A DNA stretch of 64,000 nucleotides from JAPWJZ01 sp966211335 (GTDB lineage: Bacteria; Pseudomonadota; Alphaproteobacteria; Micavibrionales; UBA2020): positions 496,001 through 560,000 of the forward strand of contig CBIHNF010000001.1 in the NCBI GenBank assembly GCA_966211335.1. The letters are read 5' to 3'. Every line of letters begins with the position of its first letter. Position 1 is the stretch's first letter. Below are positions 33,545-42,239 of the stretch, in pieces. The translations under genes and the position numbers were made by a program. The notes beneath the pieces are model-generated. The model did not search any database, was not told where the DNA came from, and saw only the letters and a list, made by a program, of their open reading frames with translations.

Positions 33545-35989
33545 CTATTCCGGTTGGTCGGGGGAAGGGTTGTTATAGACGCCGGGGGAAACGTAAATCG
33601 TCGGGCTGCTGCCAAAACTGCCGCCGCCGGAGGCGCCGCCAAAATCAAGCCCGCCGCCAAGCCCGCCCATCAGCCCCTTGACCTGATCGACGATGCCGTC
33701 GACGGAAATATTGCCCGTGCCGTCGGTGAACTTCGACATCACCATCTGCAGCATCTGGGTCGTTGCATCATCCGCCATGACGTTGCCGGCGGCAGCATCC
33801 ATGAAGGGCGCGGCTGTCTGCGCGGGCGCGCCGTCCAGCGTTTGCAATTCCTGCATGGCGCTGCGCACATCACCGCCGTTCAGCTTCAGCTGTGCACGCG
33901 CGACAACTGCGTCTACGCCGTTGCCTTGAATATCGTCAACCTTGCGCACTTTGATCAGCTTGCCCATCCGCGCCAGCATCTGCTGCTTGACCGACAGATC
34001 CTGCCCCTGCAGCTTCGCCATCACGATATCGGAGGCAAGACCCTTGAATTGTTCCTGCAGTGCCTGACGGCTGAGGATGCCGTTCTGCGCATAAGGCGCG
34101 AGGCGCTGGAGGGATTTTTGCATCTCGGGGCTGGTGCCGGCATATTTTTGCATCAGCGCCAAGTCTTGCGAGAAAGGTTTCGAGGAGCCGATATTGCTGC
34201 GGAATTCGTTGAGCGTCAGCAGCAGTGCCGCCGCGCCAAGGTCGTTGGCATTGACGTTGCCGAGCAATTTAGCCAGGTTTTTATCACGCCCTGCCGCTGC
34301 CGCGACCGCGGCGTTCATGCCGTTGGGGTCGGTGGAAGAGGCCGCAAGCGCGCCCTTCAGCTGGCTCATGGCATTGACGGAGGCGGCGCGCCCTTCTTTC
34401 GTCTGGTTCATGGATTTAAGGTTCGACAGAACCTGCAACACAGCGGTGAGGTCGCGGCCGGTTTCGGTCGTCTGCATAAGTCCCGCTGCCGTATCGCCGG
34501 CGCTGGTTACCGTATTGGTAACGCCATTCGCGGCATCCTGCACTTTTTCAATCTGCTGGTTGATGACGTTGCCGATGCTGCGCTGTTTTTTCTGCGCTTC
34601 CTGCATATCGATCAGGCGCTGGTTCATCTGGTCGACGCGCGCCTGCATCTGCTTCATCTGGTCACCTTCGCGTTTCCAGTCGAGCAGTTCAGGGCCCATC
34701 AGGAAGCTGCCCGCATAAAGTACGCACATAGTGAAGAGCGAGCCCATAATGAGGGAGCGGTTGATGAAATACCATTTTTCCGACTTGATCCGGTGCGCCT
34801 GCCGGGCGTGATAGGACCTGCGGTCCATGCCCTCGCGGCGGTCGGGGCCGACGTAATCCTTTGCATTCACGAAGCCGCGGTTATCCAGCGGCGTGTGCTT
34901 CTGGCGGCGGTCCTGCCCGCGGCGCCGTTCTTTCTCGTTCTGCGCCTGCGCGGCAATTTCGGCGGCGGTCTTCTGGCGCGGCGGCAAAGGGTTGCCGGCG
35001 GCATCGTTCTTCGGGGTTTTATCGTCGTCCATGGCGCTTGTCGTTCCCTTGTCGTTCGACATGAATCCCTTGTAGTCAATCCCGGCGGCGCGCGCCGCAT
35101 CGAAAACGGCATCCGCGCGCGACTGCGGAATGACGCCGCGGTTTTTCCAGCCCTGCACCGTCGAGGCCGTGATATCCAGCTTGTTGGCGAGCGGGCGAAT
35201 GCCGCCGAAAGCCGTGATCACGGGCTCCGCCAGCAGCACGGGGCCTTGAGGCTTATGTTCGTCCCTGGTGCGCAGGATTTCAAGCACCGATTCAATATGC
35301 GGCGCACGGGCGACGCGCACCACGCGCCAGGGCACGCCCTTAATTTCTGCAGCGACACGGTCCGAGAGGCAGACGGCCTCGAGATCAGCGCTCACGCCGG
35401 CAAGTTCGGCGCTTTGCAGCATGCGGGTGAAATTGGCGGCGGTGCGGGCGGAAAACAGCGTGACGGTGGTAATGTCACCATCCTGCAGCGACTTGGTAAC
35501 GTCGCCCGGTAGATGGTCCATAAATTTCGCCTTATAAACGACAAGGCGGTCGACATAAATGCCTTCGGATTTCAGGGCCGCGCCAATATCCTGAGCGGTG
35601 TCCTCGCCGCAGGGGTGTAGCATGCGCTTCAGCTCGTACTTCGCTTTTTCGCGCTTGATGAGGGAAATAACGGCGTCGCTATCACCTGTTGCGAGGTTGA
35701 TGCGGCGGTAGCCCTCCGCCTTGGCGGCTTGCGCGGTTGCTTCACCCACCGCGAACACCGCGATGTAGCGTTCCACTTCCCGCGCCGCGAATAAATGCAC
35801 GGCCTGCGCGCTGGTAAAAATAATACCCTGGTAATGGGCGATATCTTCGCAGGATCCCGGTTGCTCGACGTATTCGGTCATCGGCGCCAGATAAACCTCG
35901 AAACCCTCATCCTTCAGTTTGCCGGCAAATTCATCGGCCACGGGCTGCGGGCGCGTGATCAAAATGCGGCGTGATTTTGTGGCGGTCAC
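33545..35989 (-). CDS. hemD: HemD fused to HTH and mitofilin-like membrane part
   Basis: The GTG at 35989 is chosen because GGGGAGG precedes it; the ATG at 36043 has no Shine-Dalgarno. The 814-residue protein has uroporphyrinogen-III synthase at 1-242 (ILITRPQPVADEFA, IIFTSAQAVHLF, TLFSARTAANF), a YdaS/Cro-like helix-turn-helix at about 255-310 (RPLANKLDITASTVQGWKNRG), a charged DRR-rich linker, one membrane segment (about 408-432) and a long helical coiled-coil tail like mitofilin/HemX. In most relatives HemD and the mitofilin part are separate genes. It lies between hemC and hemY. Confidence 0.85.
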   Translation of the reverse strand: MTATKSRRILITRPQPVADEFAGKLKDEGFEVYLAPMTEYVEQPGSCEDIAHYQGIIFTSAQAVHLFAAREVERYIAVFAVGEATAQAAKAEGYRRINLATGDSDAVISLIKREKAKYELKRMLHPCGEDTAQDIGAALKSEGIYVDRLVVYKAKFMDHLPGDVTKSLQDGDITTVTLFSARTAANFTRMLQSAELAGVSADLEAVCLSDRVAAEIKGVPWRVVRVARAPHIESVLEILRTRDEHKPQGPVLLAEPVITAFGGIRPLANKLDITASTVQGWKNRGVIPQSRADAVFDAARAAGIDYKGFMSNDKGTTSAMDDDKTPKNDAAGNPLPPRQKTAAEIAAQAQNEKERRRGQDRRQKHTPLDNRGFVNAKDYVGPDRREGMDRRSYHARQAHRIKSEKWYFINRSLIMGSLFTMCVLYAGSFLMGPELLDWKREGDQMKQMQARVDQMNQRLIDMQEAQKKQRSIGNVINQQIEKVQDAANGVTNTVTSAGDTAAGLMQTTETGRDLTAVLQVLSNLKSMNQTKEGRAASVNAMSQLKGALAASSTDPNGMNAAVAAAAGRDKNLAKLLGNVNANDLGAAALLLTLNEFRSNIGSSKPFSQDLALMQKYAGTSPEMQKSLQRLAPYAQNGILSRQALQEQFKGLASDIVMAKLQGQDLSVKQQMLARMGKLIKVRKVDDIQGNGVDAVVARAQLKLNGGDVRSAMQELQTLDGAPAQTAAPFMDAAAGNVMADDATTQMLQMVMSKFTDGTGNISVDGIVDQVKGLMGGLGGGLDFGGASGGGSFGSSPTIYVSPGVYNNPSPDQPE

Positions 35990-36145
35990 TGGTTCGGCCT
36001 CCCCGGCCTGCAGACGGTGCTGACATGATCGTCCTTCGAGCATAACGGATAAGCGTCAATAAATGATTTAAAACAAATGGTTGAGGCTGCAAAAAGCGTA
36101 CATAAGACATAATAATCAGACAAAGCATTTGAATACGCTCGATAT

Positions 36146-36176
36146 TATTACCACAAGTACAGTCTTTATGGTAATA
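36146..36176. promoter_or_regulatory. Perfect inverted repeat upstream of hemD and of the 36.2-kb gene
   Basis: TATTACCA (36146-36153) and TGGTAATA (36169-36176) form an 8-base inverted repeat with a 15-base spacer, in the 230-base gap between two divergent genes. A dimeric regulator is a fair guess. Confidence 0.4.
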
Positions 36177-36219
36177 TGATACCCCATAAGGACACTTCTG
36201 CACAAAAGGTGATTCTGCG

Positions 36220-36861
36220 ATGGATGATTTAACCCGGGATGTGCTGCAGACCATCGAGTTTTATAAGGAAGAAGCGACGGCGATTCAAAGCCTGCGCTAC
36301 GGCACCTACTATTCGCTCTGTGCCCGCTGCCCGGTGTTGGGTATGGAAGTGAAAATCTCCTTCCCGCGCCCCATGTTTCACCAGCCGCCGCTGCAAACGG
36401 AAGCCCGCTATGGCCTTAAAGATATTGCGGGCCACTACCGCCTGCCCGAAGGCCTCAAACCCATCGAATTGCAAGCCTATGTCGAGATCATGGCGCATAC
36501 CGTGCGCCGCGGTGATATTTCGCCTGACCTGATGAACGACCGCTTTGACGAATTGCTAACCGCCATCACCGCTCGCAACCCCAAGCTTGAGAAACTAAAC
36601 CTCAATCCAGCGGATGTTGATGCGCGCTACGACGCGCTCATGGGCATCGCCAGCGATTTTAACGTGGCCGATATCCAGCACTTCCTCGATACCAAAAATG
36701 CCGATGCGGTGGGCGATCCGTCGCTCGAAGCCTTCAACCTGAAAATCGGTCATAACTTCTGGATGCCATGGATCCCCGCGCCGGAAACCATGGCCAGCAT
36801 GGAACAGCAATTCACCTTCCGCGGGCGGTTTTTGAAACCGCTGCCGCAAGCGCCGGGATAA
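36220..36861 (+). CDS. Unknown soluble protein
   Basis: The 213-residue protein is not recognised. It has no signal peptide or membrane segment, with a beta-rich first third (YSLCARCPVLGMEVKISFPRP, one CxxC pair) and a helical remainder. AAGGTG is the Shine-Dalgarno. It sits between the divergent hemD fusion and convergent hemC, interrupting the usual hemC-hemD adjacency. The upstream inverted repeat may control it. Confidence 0.6.
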   Translation: MDDLTRDVLQTIEFYKEEATAIQSLRYGTYYSLCARCPVLGMEVKISFPRPMFHQPPLQTEARYGLKDIAGHYRLPEGLKPIELQAYVEIMAHTVRRGDISPDLMNDRFDELLTAITARNPKLEKLNLNPADVDARYDALMGIASDFNVADIQHFLDTKNADAVGDPSLEAFNLKIGHNFWMPWIPAPETMASMEQQFTFRGRFLKPLPQAPG

Positions 36862-36876
36862 TTTTTTCAGGAATAA

Positions 36877-37812
36877 TTATTTCATCTTCTTCTGCAACTC
36901 GCGCCCAGCCGTTTCGCCAAGGTGGCGGGCTTCCGCGAGGTTGCGGATGGACATGAGGTAGGAGACCTGCTCCACACGGCTACCATCCGGCGTTGCCGAC
37001 AGCGCATCGAAGCGGGCGCGGCCTTCGGGGTCGGGAATAGAAAGAAGCGCCGCCAGCGGCGTGCGGCAGGAACCATCCATGATGGCAAGGAAGGCACGCT
37101 CCGCCGTCACCCGCAATTCTGTCACGTAACAGTGAATAGGCTCCAGCAGCGCGCGCATGGCATGGTCATTATCGCGGATTTCAATGCCGATCGCGCCTTG
37201 CGCCACTGCGGGCAGCATGACATCGGGCTCAAGGATATGCTGCACAAGATGCTGCTGGCCAAGGCGGTTCAGGCCCGCAACCGCCAGCAGCGTCGCATCC
37301 ACAACGCCTTCTGAAAGTTTTTTCAGCCGCGTGCCGACGTTGCCGCGGAAGGTGACGACCTTCAAATCCGGCCGCCGCGCCAGAATAATAGCCTGACGGC
37401 GAAGGGACGAGGTGCCGACAATCGCGCCTTCCGGAAGCGCATCAATTGAATTCGCCTTGCTGGAGAAAAACGCATCGCGCACATCATCCCGCGGCAGAAG
37501 ACAGGGGATAGAGAGGCCTTCGGGCAGCTGCGTCGGCATATCCTTCATCGAATGCACGGCGCAATCAATCCGGCCGTCCAGCAGCGCTTCCTCGATTTCC
37601 TTGGTAAATAGCCCTTTGCCGCCAGCTTCGGACAAAGGACGGTCCTGAATGCGGTCGCCGGAGGTCACGATAATTTCAAGACGTATGGCATCGGACGCGG
37701 TCAGATGCGGGTGCTTTTGGCGCAAGGCCGTCGCCAGTAATTCCGCCTGTACCAAGGCAAGGGGGCTGCCGCGCGTGCCGATAACGACCGATGTTTTTGT
37801 CTCTGCGTTCAT
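36877..37812 (-). CDS. hemC: Hydroxymethylbilane synthase
   Basis: The ATG at 37812 gives 311 residues, the normal length. IGTRGSPLALVQA at the start, FTKEIEEALLDGRIDCAVHSMKD, TSSLRR and the cofactor-loop region near MDGSCRTPLAAL are all hallmarks; the Cys in GSCRTP carries the dipyrromethane cofactor. The enzyme joins four porphobilinogen units into hydroxymethylbilane, the substrate of HemD. An unrelated gene now separates it from hemD. The frame is open to 37866, but no start there has a better Shine-Dalgarno. Confidence 0.95.
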   Translation of the reverse strand: MNAETKTSVVIGTRGSPLALVQAELLATALRQKHPHLTASDAIRLEIIVTSGDRIQDRPLSEAGGKGLFTKEIEEALLDGRIDCAVHSMKDMPTQLPEGLSIPCLLPRDDVRDAFFSSKANSIDALPEGAIVGTSSLRRQAIILARRPDLKVVTFRGNVGTRLKKLSEGVVDATLLAVAGLNRLGQQHLVQHILEPDVMLPAVAQGAIGIEIRDNDHAMRALLEPIHCYVTELRVTAERAFLAIMDGSCRTPLAALLSIPDPEGRARFDALSATPDGSRVEQVSYLMSIRNLAEARHLGETAGRELQKKMK

Positions 37813-37999
37813 GGATATTTTATTACTCCCTTCACGCCCGCCTGCGCAACAGCGGAGGCATGTCATTTCAAGCTTATGAAAATATATCGCAAATAATTTA
37901 TCGCCGTTAAGTTTGCGCCTTTACTGAAGCGGTTGAACGGTTTACCAGAGCATATGAAAAGCATTCGCAAGACGCGTAGGTGATAGATTTTTTCCTTGC

Positions 38000-38030
38000 T
38001 TGACGGTTTTGGACGCGCACAGCCTACTAT
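38000..38030 (+). promoter_or_regulatory. Candidate promoter of the first SPFH gene
   Basis: TTGACG (38000-38005) and TACTAT (38025-38030) are 19 bases apart, a little long; the leader would be about 100 bases. The remainder of the 323-base gap 37813-38135 shows no gene. Confidence 0.35.
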
Positions 38031-38135
38031 GTGCATGCACCCCAAATTGTTTACGGGAATAATCTTAACCAGCGCCGAAAATAAGGCGGGGGCATATTTT
38101 TACGTCCATAACAACAAACCTATTCAGGAGCACAA

Positions 38136-39089
38136 ATGTTAGAGATCGCACTCATCGCAGGCGCCGTCGTCGGCGGTATCGGCGGCACGGCATGGCTTTC
38201 CAGCATGATCATGAACGTCAAGGAAAAGCAGGAAGTGCTCGTCGAGAGCTTCGGCAAATACGTGAAAAGCATCAAGTCGCCCGGCCTGAAACTGAAAGCG
38301 CCCTGGCCGTTCCAGAACGTCGCGAAACGCGTTTCCCTCGCCCTTGAAGAGCGCAAGGAAGACCTGCAGACCAAAACGAAAGACAACATCTTCGTCACCC
38401 TGCCCATCAAAATGCACCTGCAGGTGATGGACACGCAAAAATTCCATTACGATTCGGAAAATCCGATGCAGCAGGTCATGTCCCGCGTCGCGGCGACGGT
38501 AAAGCAGCTGACCTCCAACATGGATTTCTCCGAACTCTATCAGGCACGCGAAACCATCTCCGACCTCGCCCGCGAAAAAGTCGGCAAGGAGATCGAGCAG
38601 CTCTACGGCGTGAAACTCATCGACGTCATCGTTGACGAGCCGCATGCCCCCGCCGACCTCCAGGCGAAATACAACAACGTCAAAGGCTCCGAAATGGAAC
38701 GCCAGACCATGCTGAACATGGCCGAAGCCGAAAAGAAACGCATGATTCTGGAAGCCGAAGGCCGCAAGGAAGCACAGCGCCTGGATGGTGAAGGTATCGC
38801 AGCTCAGCGCGCCGCGATTTTTGAGAACTACGCAACGCAGTTCAACAACCTTGCCAAATCCGGCCTGACGGAAGACATGGCGCATCAGATCATCACCCTC
38901 GCTATGCAGAACGACACCATCCGCGATGCCGCCGCCAAGGGCAACGTCATCATCACCAACGCCAATGCCAACACCGTTTTGCAGGACATGCAGGCGCTCG
39001 GCAAAACGCTCACCAAACCGCACCACGGCGCGAATGACGATGCCGCCGGCATCGCAACGCCTGCCGCCAAAGGCCCCAAAGCAGGCTGA
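38136..39089 (+). CDS. SPFH/band-7 family protein, membrane-anchored
   Basis: The 317-residue protein has an N-terminal membrane segment (about 4-22), an SPFH domain (KEKQEVLVESFGKYVKSI, PIKMHLQVMDTQKFHY, KVGKEIEQLYGVKLIDVIVDEP) and a helical C-terminus with an Ala/Glu coiled coil (AEAEKKRMILEAEGRKEAQR). Such stomatin/prohibitin relatives form membrane rings and often regulate proteases. The next gene is a close paralogue. Each has its own terminator, so they are separate units despite lying in tandem. Confidence 0.85.
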   Translation: MLEIALIAGAVVGGIGGTAWLSSMIMNVKEKQEVLVESFGKYVKSIKSPGLKLKAPWPFQNVAKRVSLALEERKEDLQTKTKDNIFVTLPIKMHLQVMDTQKFHYDSENPMQQVMSRVAATVKQLTSNMDFSELYQARETISDLAREKVGKEIEQLYGVKLIDVIVDEPHAPADLQAKYNNVKGSEMERQTMLNMAEAEKKRMILEAEGRKEAQRLDGEGIAAQRAAIFENYATQFNNLAKSGLTEDMAHQIITLAMQNDTIRDAAAKGNVIITNANANTVLQDMQALGKTLTKPHHGANDDAAGIATPAAKGPKAG

Positions 39090-39103
39090 TCTCAAGAAAA
39101 CGG

Positions 39104-39141
39104 AAGGCGGCTGACGGGATAACCCCGCAGCCGCCTTTTTC
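39104..39141 (+). terminator. Terminator after the first SPFH gene
   Basis: AAGGCGGCTG pairs with CAGCCGCCTT, with an inner CGGG/CCCG extension, followed by a T-run. Confidence 0.9.
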
Positions 39142-39168
39142 TTCCCCCCAAAAAAGGAAACGCACAGA

Positions 39169-40044
39169 ATGTTTATTCTCACCGTCAAAGAAAAAGAAGA
39201 AGTCATTATTCAAAGCTTCGGCAAATTCGTGAAGACAATTACGGACCCCGGTATCCACTTCATCATGCCGTGGCAGAACGTCGCCCGCAAAGTCGGCACC
39301 GAGCTGAAGCAGGAAGCCGATACGCTCAGCACGAAAACGAAAGACGACATCTTCGTCTCCATCCCCATCAAGATGCACCTGCAGGTGACGGATGCGAAGA
39401 AGTACCACTATGAATCGAGCCAGCCGGACGAACAGGTGAAGGCCCGCGTCAACGCGACCGTAAAACAGCTTGTTTCCAACATGGAATTTATCGAGCTGTA
39501 CCAGACCCGCGAGCAAATCTCCGAAATGGCGCGCGATAAAGTCGGCAAGGAAATCGAGCAGCTCTACGGCATGAAGCTCATCGACGTCATCGTCGACGAG
39601 CCGCATGCAGATGAGCGTGCTATGGCCTCCTTCTCCGGCGTAAAAGAATCCGAGCGTAACAAGCTGGCGGCGCAGAATGACAGCCAGGCGATCAAGACCC
39701 GCATCATCGCGGAAGCTGAAGCGCGTAAAGAAGCCCTGCGCCTGCACGGTGAAGGTATTGCCGAACAACGCGCGGCCATTTTCGCCAACTATGCCGAGCA
39801 GTTCAACAACCTCGCCAAAAAAGGCATGTCGCCCGATATGGCACATGAGGTCATCACCCTCGCCATGGCGCTGGACACGACGCGCGATGCGGCCGAAAAG
39901 GGCAACCTCATCGTCACCACGACGAACCCGAACGAAATTTTGACCCAGCTGCAGACCTTAAGCCAGAAACTGGCCAAGCCGCTGCAACCGTCGAATGACG
40001 TCGGCGCAACCGCCGCCTCCATCAAGCCGCCGAAAGCCGGTTAA
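39169..40044 (+). CDS. SPFH/band-7 family protein without membrane segment
   Basis: The 291-residue paralogue of the preceding gene starts directly at the SPFH domain (KEKEEVIIQSFGKFVKTI) and lacks the N-terminal membrane segment, so it must be recruited to membranes or to its partner. It keeps KVGKEIEQLYGMKLIDVIVDEP, a shorter coiled coil and the LAKKGMSPDMAHEVITLAMAL segment. Duplication followed by loss of the anchor suggests a hetero-oligomer. Start ATG follows AAGGAAA. Confidence 0.85.
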   Translation: MFILTVKEKEEVIIQSFGKFVKTITDPGIHFIMPWQNVARKVGTELKQEADTLSTKTKDDIFVSIPIKMHLQVTDAKKYHYESSQPDEQVKARVNATVKQLVSNMEFIELYQTREQISEMARDKVGKEIEQLYGMKLIDVIVDEPHADERAMASFSGVKESERNKLAAQNDSQAIKTRIIAEAEARKEALRLHGEGIAEQRAAIFANYAEQFNNLAKKGMSPDMAHEVITLAMALDTTRDAAEKGNLIVTTTNPNEILTQLQTLSQKLAKPLQPSNDVGATAASIKPPKAG

Positions 40045-40057
40045 GCTTTTCGCTTCA

Positions 40058-40093
40058 AAAAACGGCCCTGCCTTCACCGGCGGGGCCGTTTTT
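40058..40093 (+). terminator. Terminator after the second SPFH gene
   Basis: AAAACGGCCCTGCC pairs with GGCGGGGCCGTTTT (one G-U pair) and a T-run follows. The tsaD promoter begins 7 bases later. Confidence 0.9.
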
Positions 40094-40099
40094 CTTTGC

Positions 40100-40129
40100 C
40101 TGACAAATGCCGCGCGGCCGTGCTATAAA
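40100..40129 (+). promoter_or_regulatory. Promoter of tsaD, probably leaderless
   Basis: CTGACA (40100-40105), an 18-base spacer and TATAAA (40124-40129) put the transcript start at or next to the ATG at 40135. There is no Shine-Dalgarno. Confidence 0.5.
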
Positions 40130-40134
40130 AAACC

Positions 40135-41220
40135 ATGAAAATTCTCGGCATTGAAACCAGCTGCGATGAAACCGCCGTCGCCATCGTCACCGACAAAAAG
40201 CAGATTCTGTCCAATCTGGTCTTGAGCCAGATGGAACATGCCGAATTCGGCGGCGTGGTGCCGGAAGTCGCGGCGCGCGCGCACCTCTCCCATATCGACG
40301 CCATGGTCAAACAGGCGATGGGTGATGCCCAGTTGAAGTTCAAAGACCTCGACGGCGTCGCGGTTACCGCGGGCCCGGGGCTTATCGGCGGCGTCCTCGT
40401 CGGCGTCATGACGGCGAAGGCGATTGCGGCCGTACATGGCATGCCGCTTGCGGGCGTCAACCATCTGGAAGGCCATGCCCTTACCGTGCGTCTCACGCAT
40501 GATGTCGCTTTCCCCTATCTGCTGCTGCTCGTCTCGGGCGGCCATTGCCAGGTTTTGATTGTCGAAGGCGTCGGGAAATATAAACGCATCGGCACCACGA
40601 TTGATGATGCGGTGGGCGAGGCGTTTGACAAAACGGCCAAACTCCTCGGCCTTGGCTACCCCGGCGGTCCGGCGGTGGAGCGTATGGCGGCCTCCTGCGG
40701 GCACGATAAAAAAGCGCGGGAGCGTTTTGCTTTCCCGCGCCCCATGCTCGGCAAGCCCGGCTGCGATTTTTCCTTCTCCGGACTTAAAACCGCCGTGCGC
40801 CGCGCGGTGGATGCGCTGCCGCAGAACAAGGATTACCCCGGCGAAATCGCGCAGGATGACGTTATTGATCTTTGCTTCGCCTTTCAGGATGTTGTTTCAT
40901 CGGTTCTCGTCGACCGCATCAAAAACGCCATCGCCATGGCGCGTGAAATATCGCCGGGTGTGAAAACCCTTGTCGTTGCAGGCGGCGTTGCGGCCAATAA
41001 ATCCCTCCGCCATGCGCTGGAGAAAGTCTCGGCCGATCATGGCTATACATTCGTCGCGCCGCCGCTCAACCTGTGCACCGACAACGGCGCCATGATCGCC
41101 TGGGCGGGGCTGGAGCGTATCCGCTTGGGCTTGACCGACAATATCGACTTCCCCGTCCATGCGCGCTGGCCGCTCGACCCGCTCGCGCCCATTGCCAGCA
41201 TCAAATCGCAAAGGGTTTGA
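40135..41220 (+). CDS. tsaD: tRNA N6-threonylcarbamoyladenosine synthase subunit TsaD
   Basis: The 361-residue protein has the family start ILGIETSCDETAVA, the metal-binding HLEGH at 110-114, LLLVSGGHCQ and a late GGVAANKSLR. TsaD transfers the threonylcarbamoyl group onto A37 of ANN-decoding tRNAs. Complete and of normal length. Its promoter lies so close that translation probably starts on a leaderless message. gpsA follows 5 bases after the stop, so the two form an operon. Confidence 0.96.
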   Translation: MKILGIETSCDETAVAIVTDKKQILSNLVLSQMEHAEFGGVVPEVAARAHLSHIDAMVKQAMGDAQLKFKDLDGVAVTAGPGLIGGVLVGVMTAKAIAAVHGMPLAGVNHLEGHALTVRLTHDVAFPYLLLLVSGGHCQVLIVEGVGKYKRIGTTIDDAVGEAFDKTAKLLGLGYPGGPAVERMAASCGHDKKARERFAFPRPMLGKPGCDFSFSGLKTAVRRAVDALPQNKDYPGEIAQDDVIDLCFAFQDVVSSVLVDRIKNAIAMAREISPGVKTLVVAGGVAANKSLRHALEKVSADHGYTFVAPPLNLCTDNGAMIAWAGLERIRLGLTDNIDFPVHARWPLDPLAPIASIKSQRV

Positions 41221-41225
41221 AAAAA

Positions 41226-42236
41226 ATGACCGACAAGACTTTGCAAAATATTGCCGTCATCGGCGCCGGTGCCTGGGGCACGGCCTTGGCCGAAATTCTC
41301 AGCCGTGCCGGACGTCAGGTAAAGCTTTACGCACGTGATGCTGCGCTGGCGAAAGACCTCAATACCTATCACGAAAACCAAAGCTACCTTGCCGGCGCCA
41401 AGCTGGATATCCGACTGCAGGCGACCAGCGAAATGCACTTTGCCGTCGCCGATGCGGACCTTGTCCTCCTCGCGACTCCATCGCAGCATCTGCGGGAAAC
41501 ACTCGGCAAGTTAAAGCCCTTGCTGCCTATCGGTGTTCCGCTCATCAATGCCGCCAAGGGTATTGAAATGACAACGGGCTTTTTACTGTCCGAAGTCGCG
41601 GCAGAGGTCTTGCCTGCGCATCCCTACGCGGTGCTATCCGGCCCTACCTTTGCGACGGAAGCTGTACGGGGTCTGCCCACGGCTATCACCCTTGCTGCGG
41701 CAGATAAAAATGCGGCGCAGCTCTGGGCAACGGCGCTGCGCGGCAAAACCTTCCGCCCTTATTTTTCCGACGATACGATCGGCGTTGAAATCGCAGGCGC
41801 GCTCAAAAACGTTATCGCCATTGCCTGCGGCATCGTCGAGGGGAAACAGCTGGGGCAGAACGCGAAGGCCGCCGTGATGACCCGCGGCATCGCGGAAATA
41901 AAACGTCTCGGCGTCAAGCGCGGCGCCAAGCCGGAAACCTTCCTCGGTCTTGCCGGCATTGGCGACCTTACGCTGACCTGTTCGTCCATGACATCGCGCA
42001 ACTTTTCCCTCGGCGCGGAACTGGGGCAGGGCAAATCATTGCAGCAGATATTGTCGGAGCGCCGCAGCGTTGCCGAAGGCGTGACCACGGCAAAGGCAGT
42101 TGCGGATTATGCCGCAACGCAGGCAGTGGATATGCCGATCTGCCTTGCGGTGAAGGCAGTTTTGCATGATGGCGCAAATGTGGATGATATCGTCGCGGGG
42201 CTGCTCTCCCGCGATCTCAAACCCGAAAACGCGTAA
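41226..42236 (+). CDS. gpsA: Glycerol-3-phosphate dehydrogenase, NAD(P)+
   Basis: The ATG at 41226 gives 336 residues beginning close to the Rossmann motif GAGAWGTALAEILSR. Other marks are LATPSQHLRETL, INAAKGIE, the catalytic Lys in EIAGALKNVIAIACGI and GLAGIGDLTLTC. It makes sn-glycerol 3-phosphate for phospholipid synthesis. The frame is open back into tsaD, but those codons are not a credible N-terminus. tsaD-gpsA linkage is common in Alphaproteobacteria. Confidence 0.96.
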   Translation: MTDKTLQNIAVIGAGAWGTALAEILSRAGRQVKLYARDAALAKDLNTYHENQSYLAGAKLDIRLQATSEMHFAVADADLVLLATPSQHLRETLGKLKPLLPIGVPLINAAKGIEMTTGFLLSEVAAEVLPAHPYAVLSGPTFATEAVRGLPTAITLAAADKNAAQLWATALRGKTFRPYFSDDTIGVEIAGALKNVIAIACGIVEGKQLGQNAKAAVMTRGIAEIKRLGVKRGAKPETFLGLAGIGDLTLTCSSMTSRNFSLGAELGQGKSLQQILSERRSVAEGVTTAKAVADYAATQAVDMPICLAVKAVLHDGANVDDIVAGLLSRDLKPENA

Positions 42237-42239
42237 CGC

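Noticed and set aside
32855..35512. 885-codon open frame on the plus strand
   Set aside because: It is antisense to hemY and the hemD fusion, both with recognisable domains; its composition is Arg/His-rich, typical of an antisense frame.
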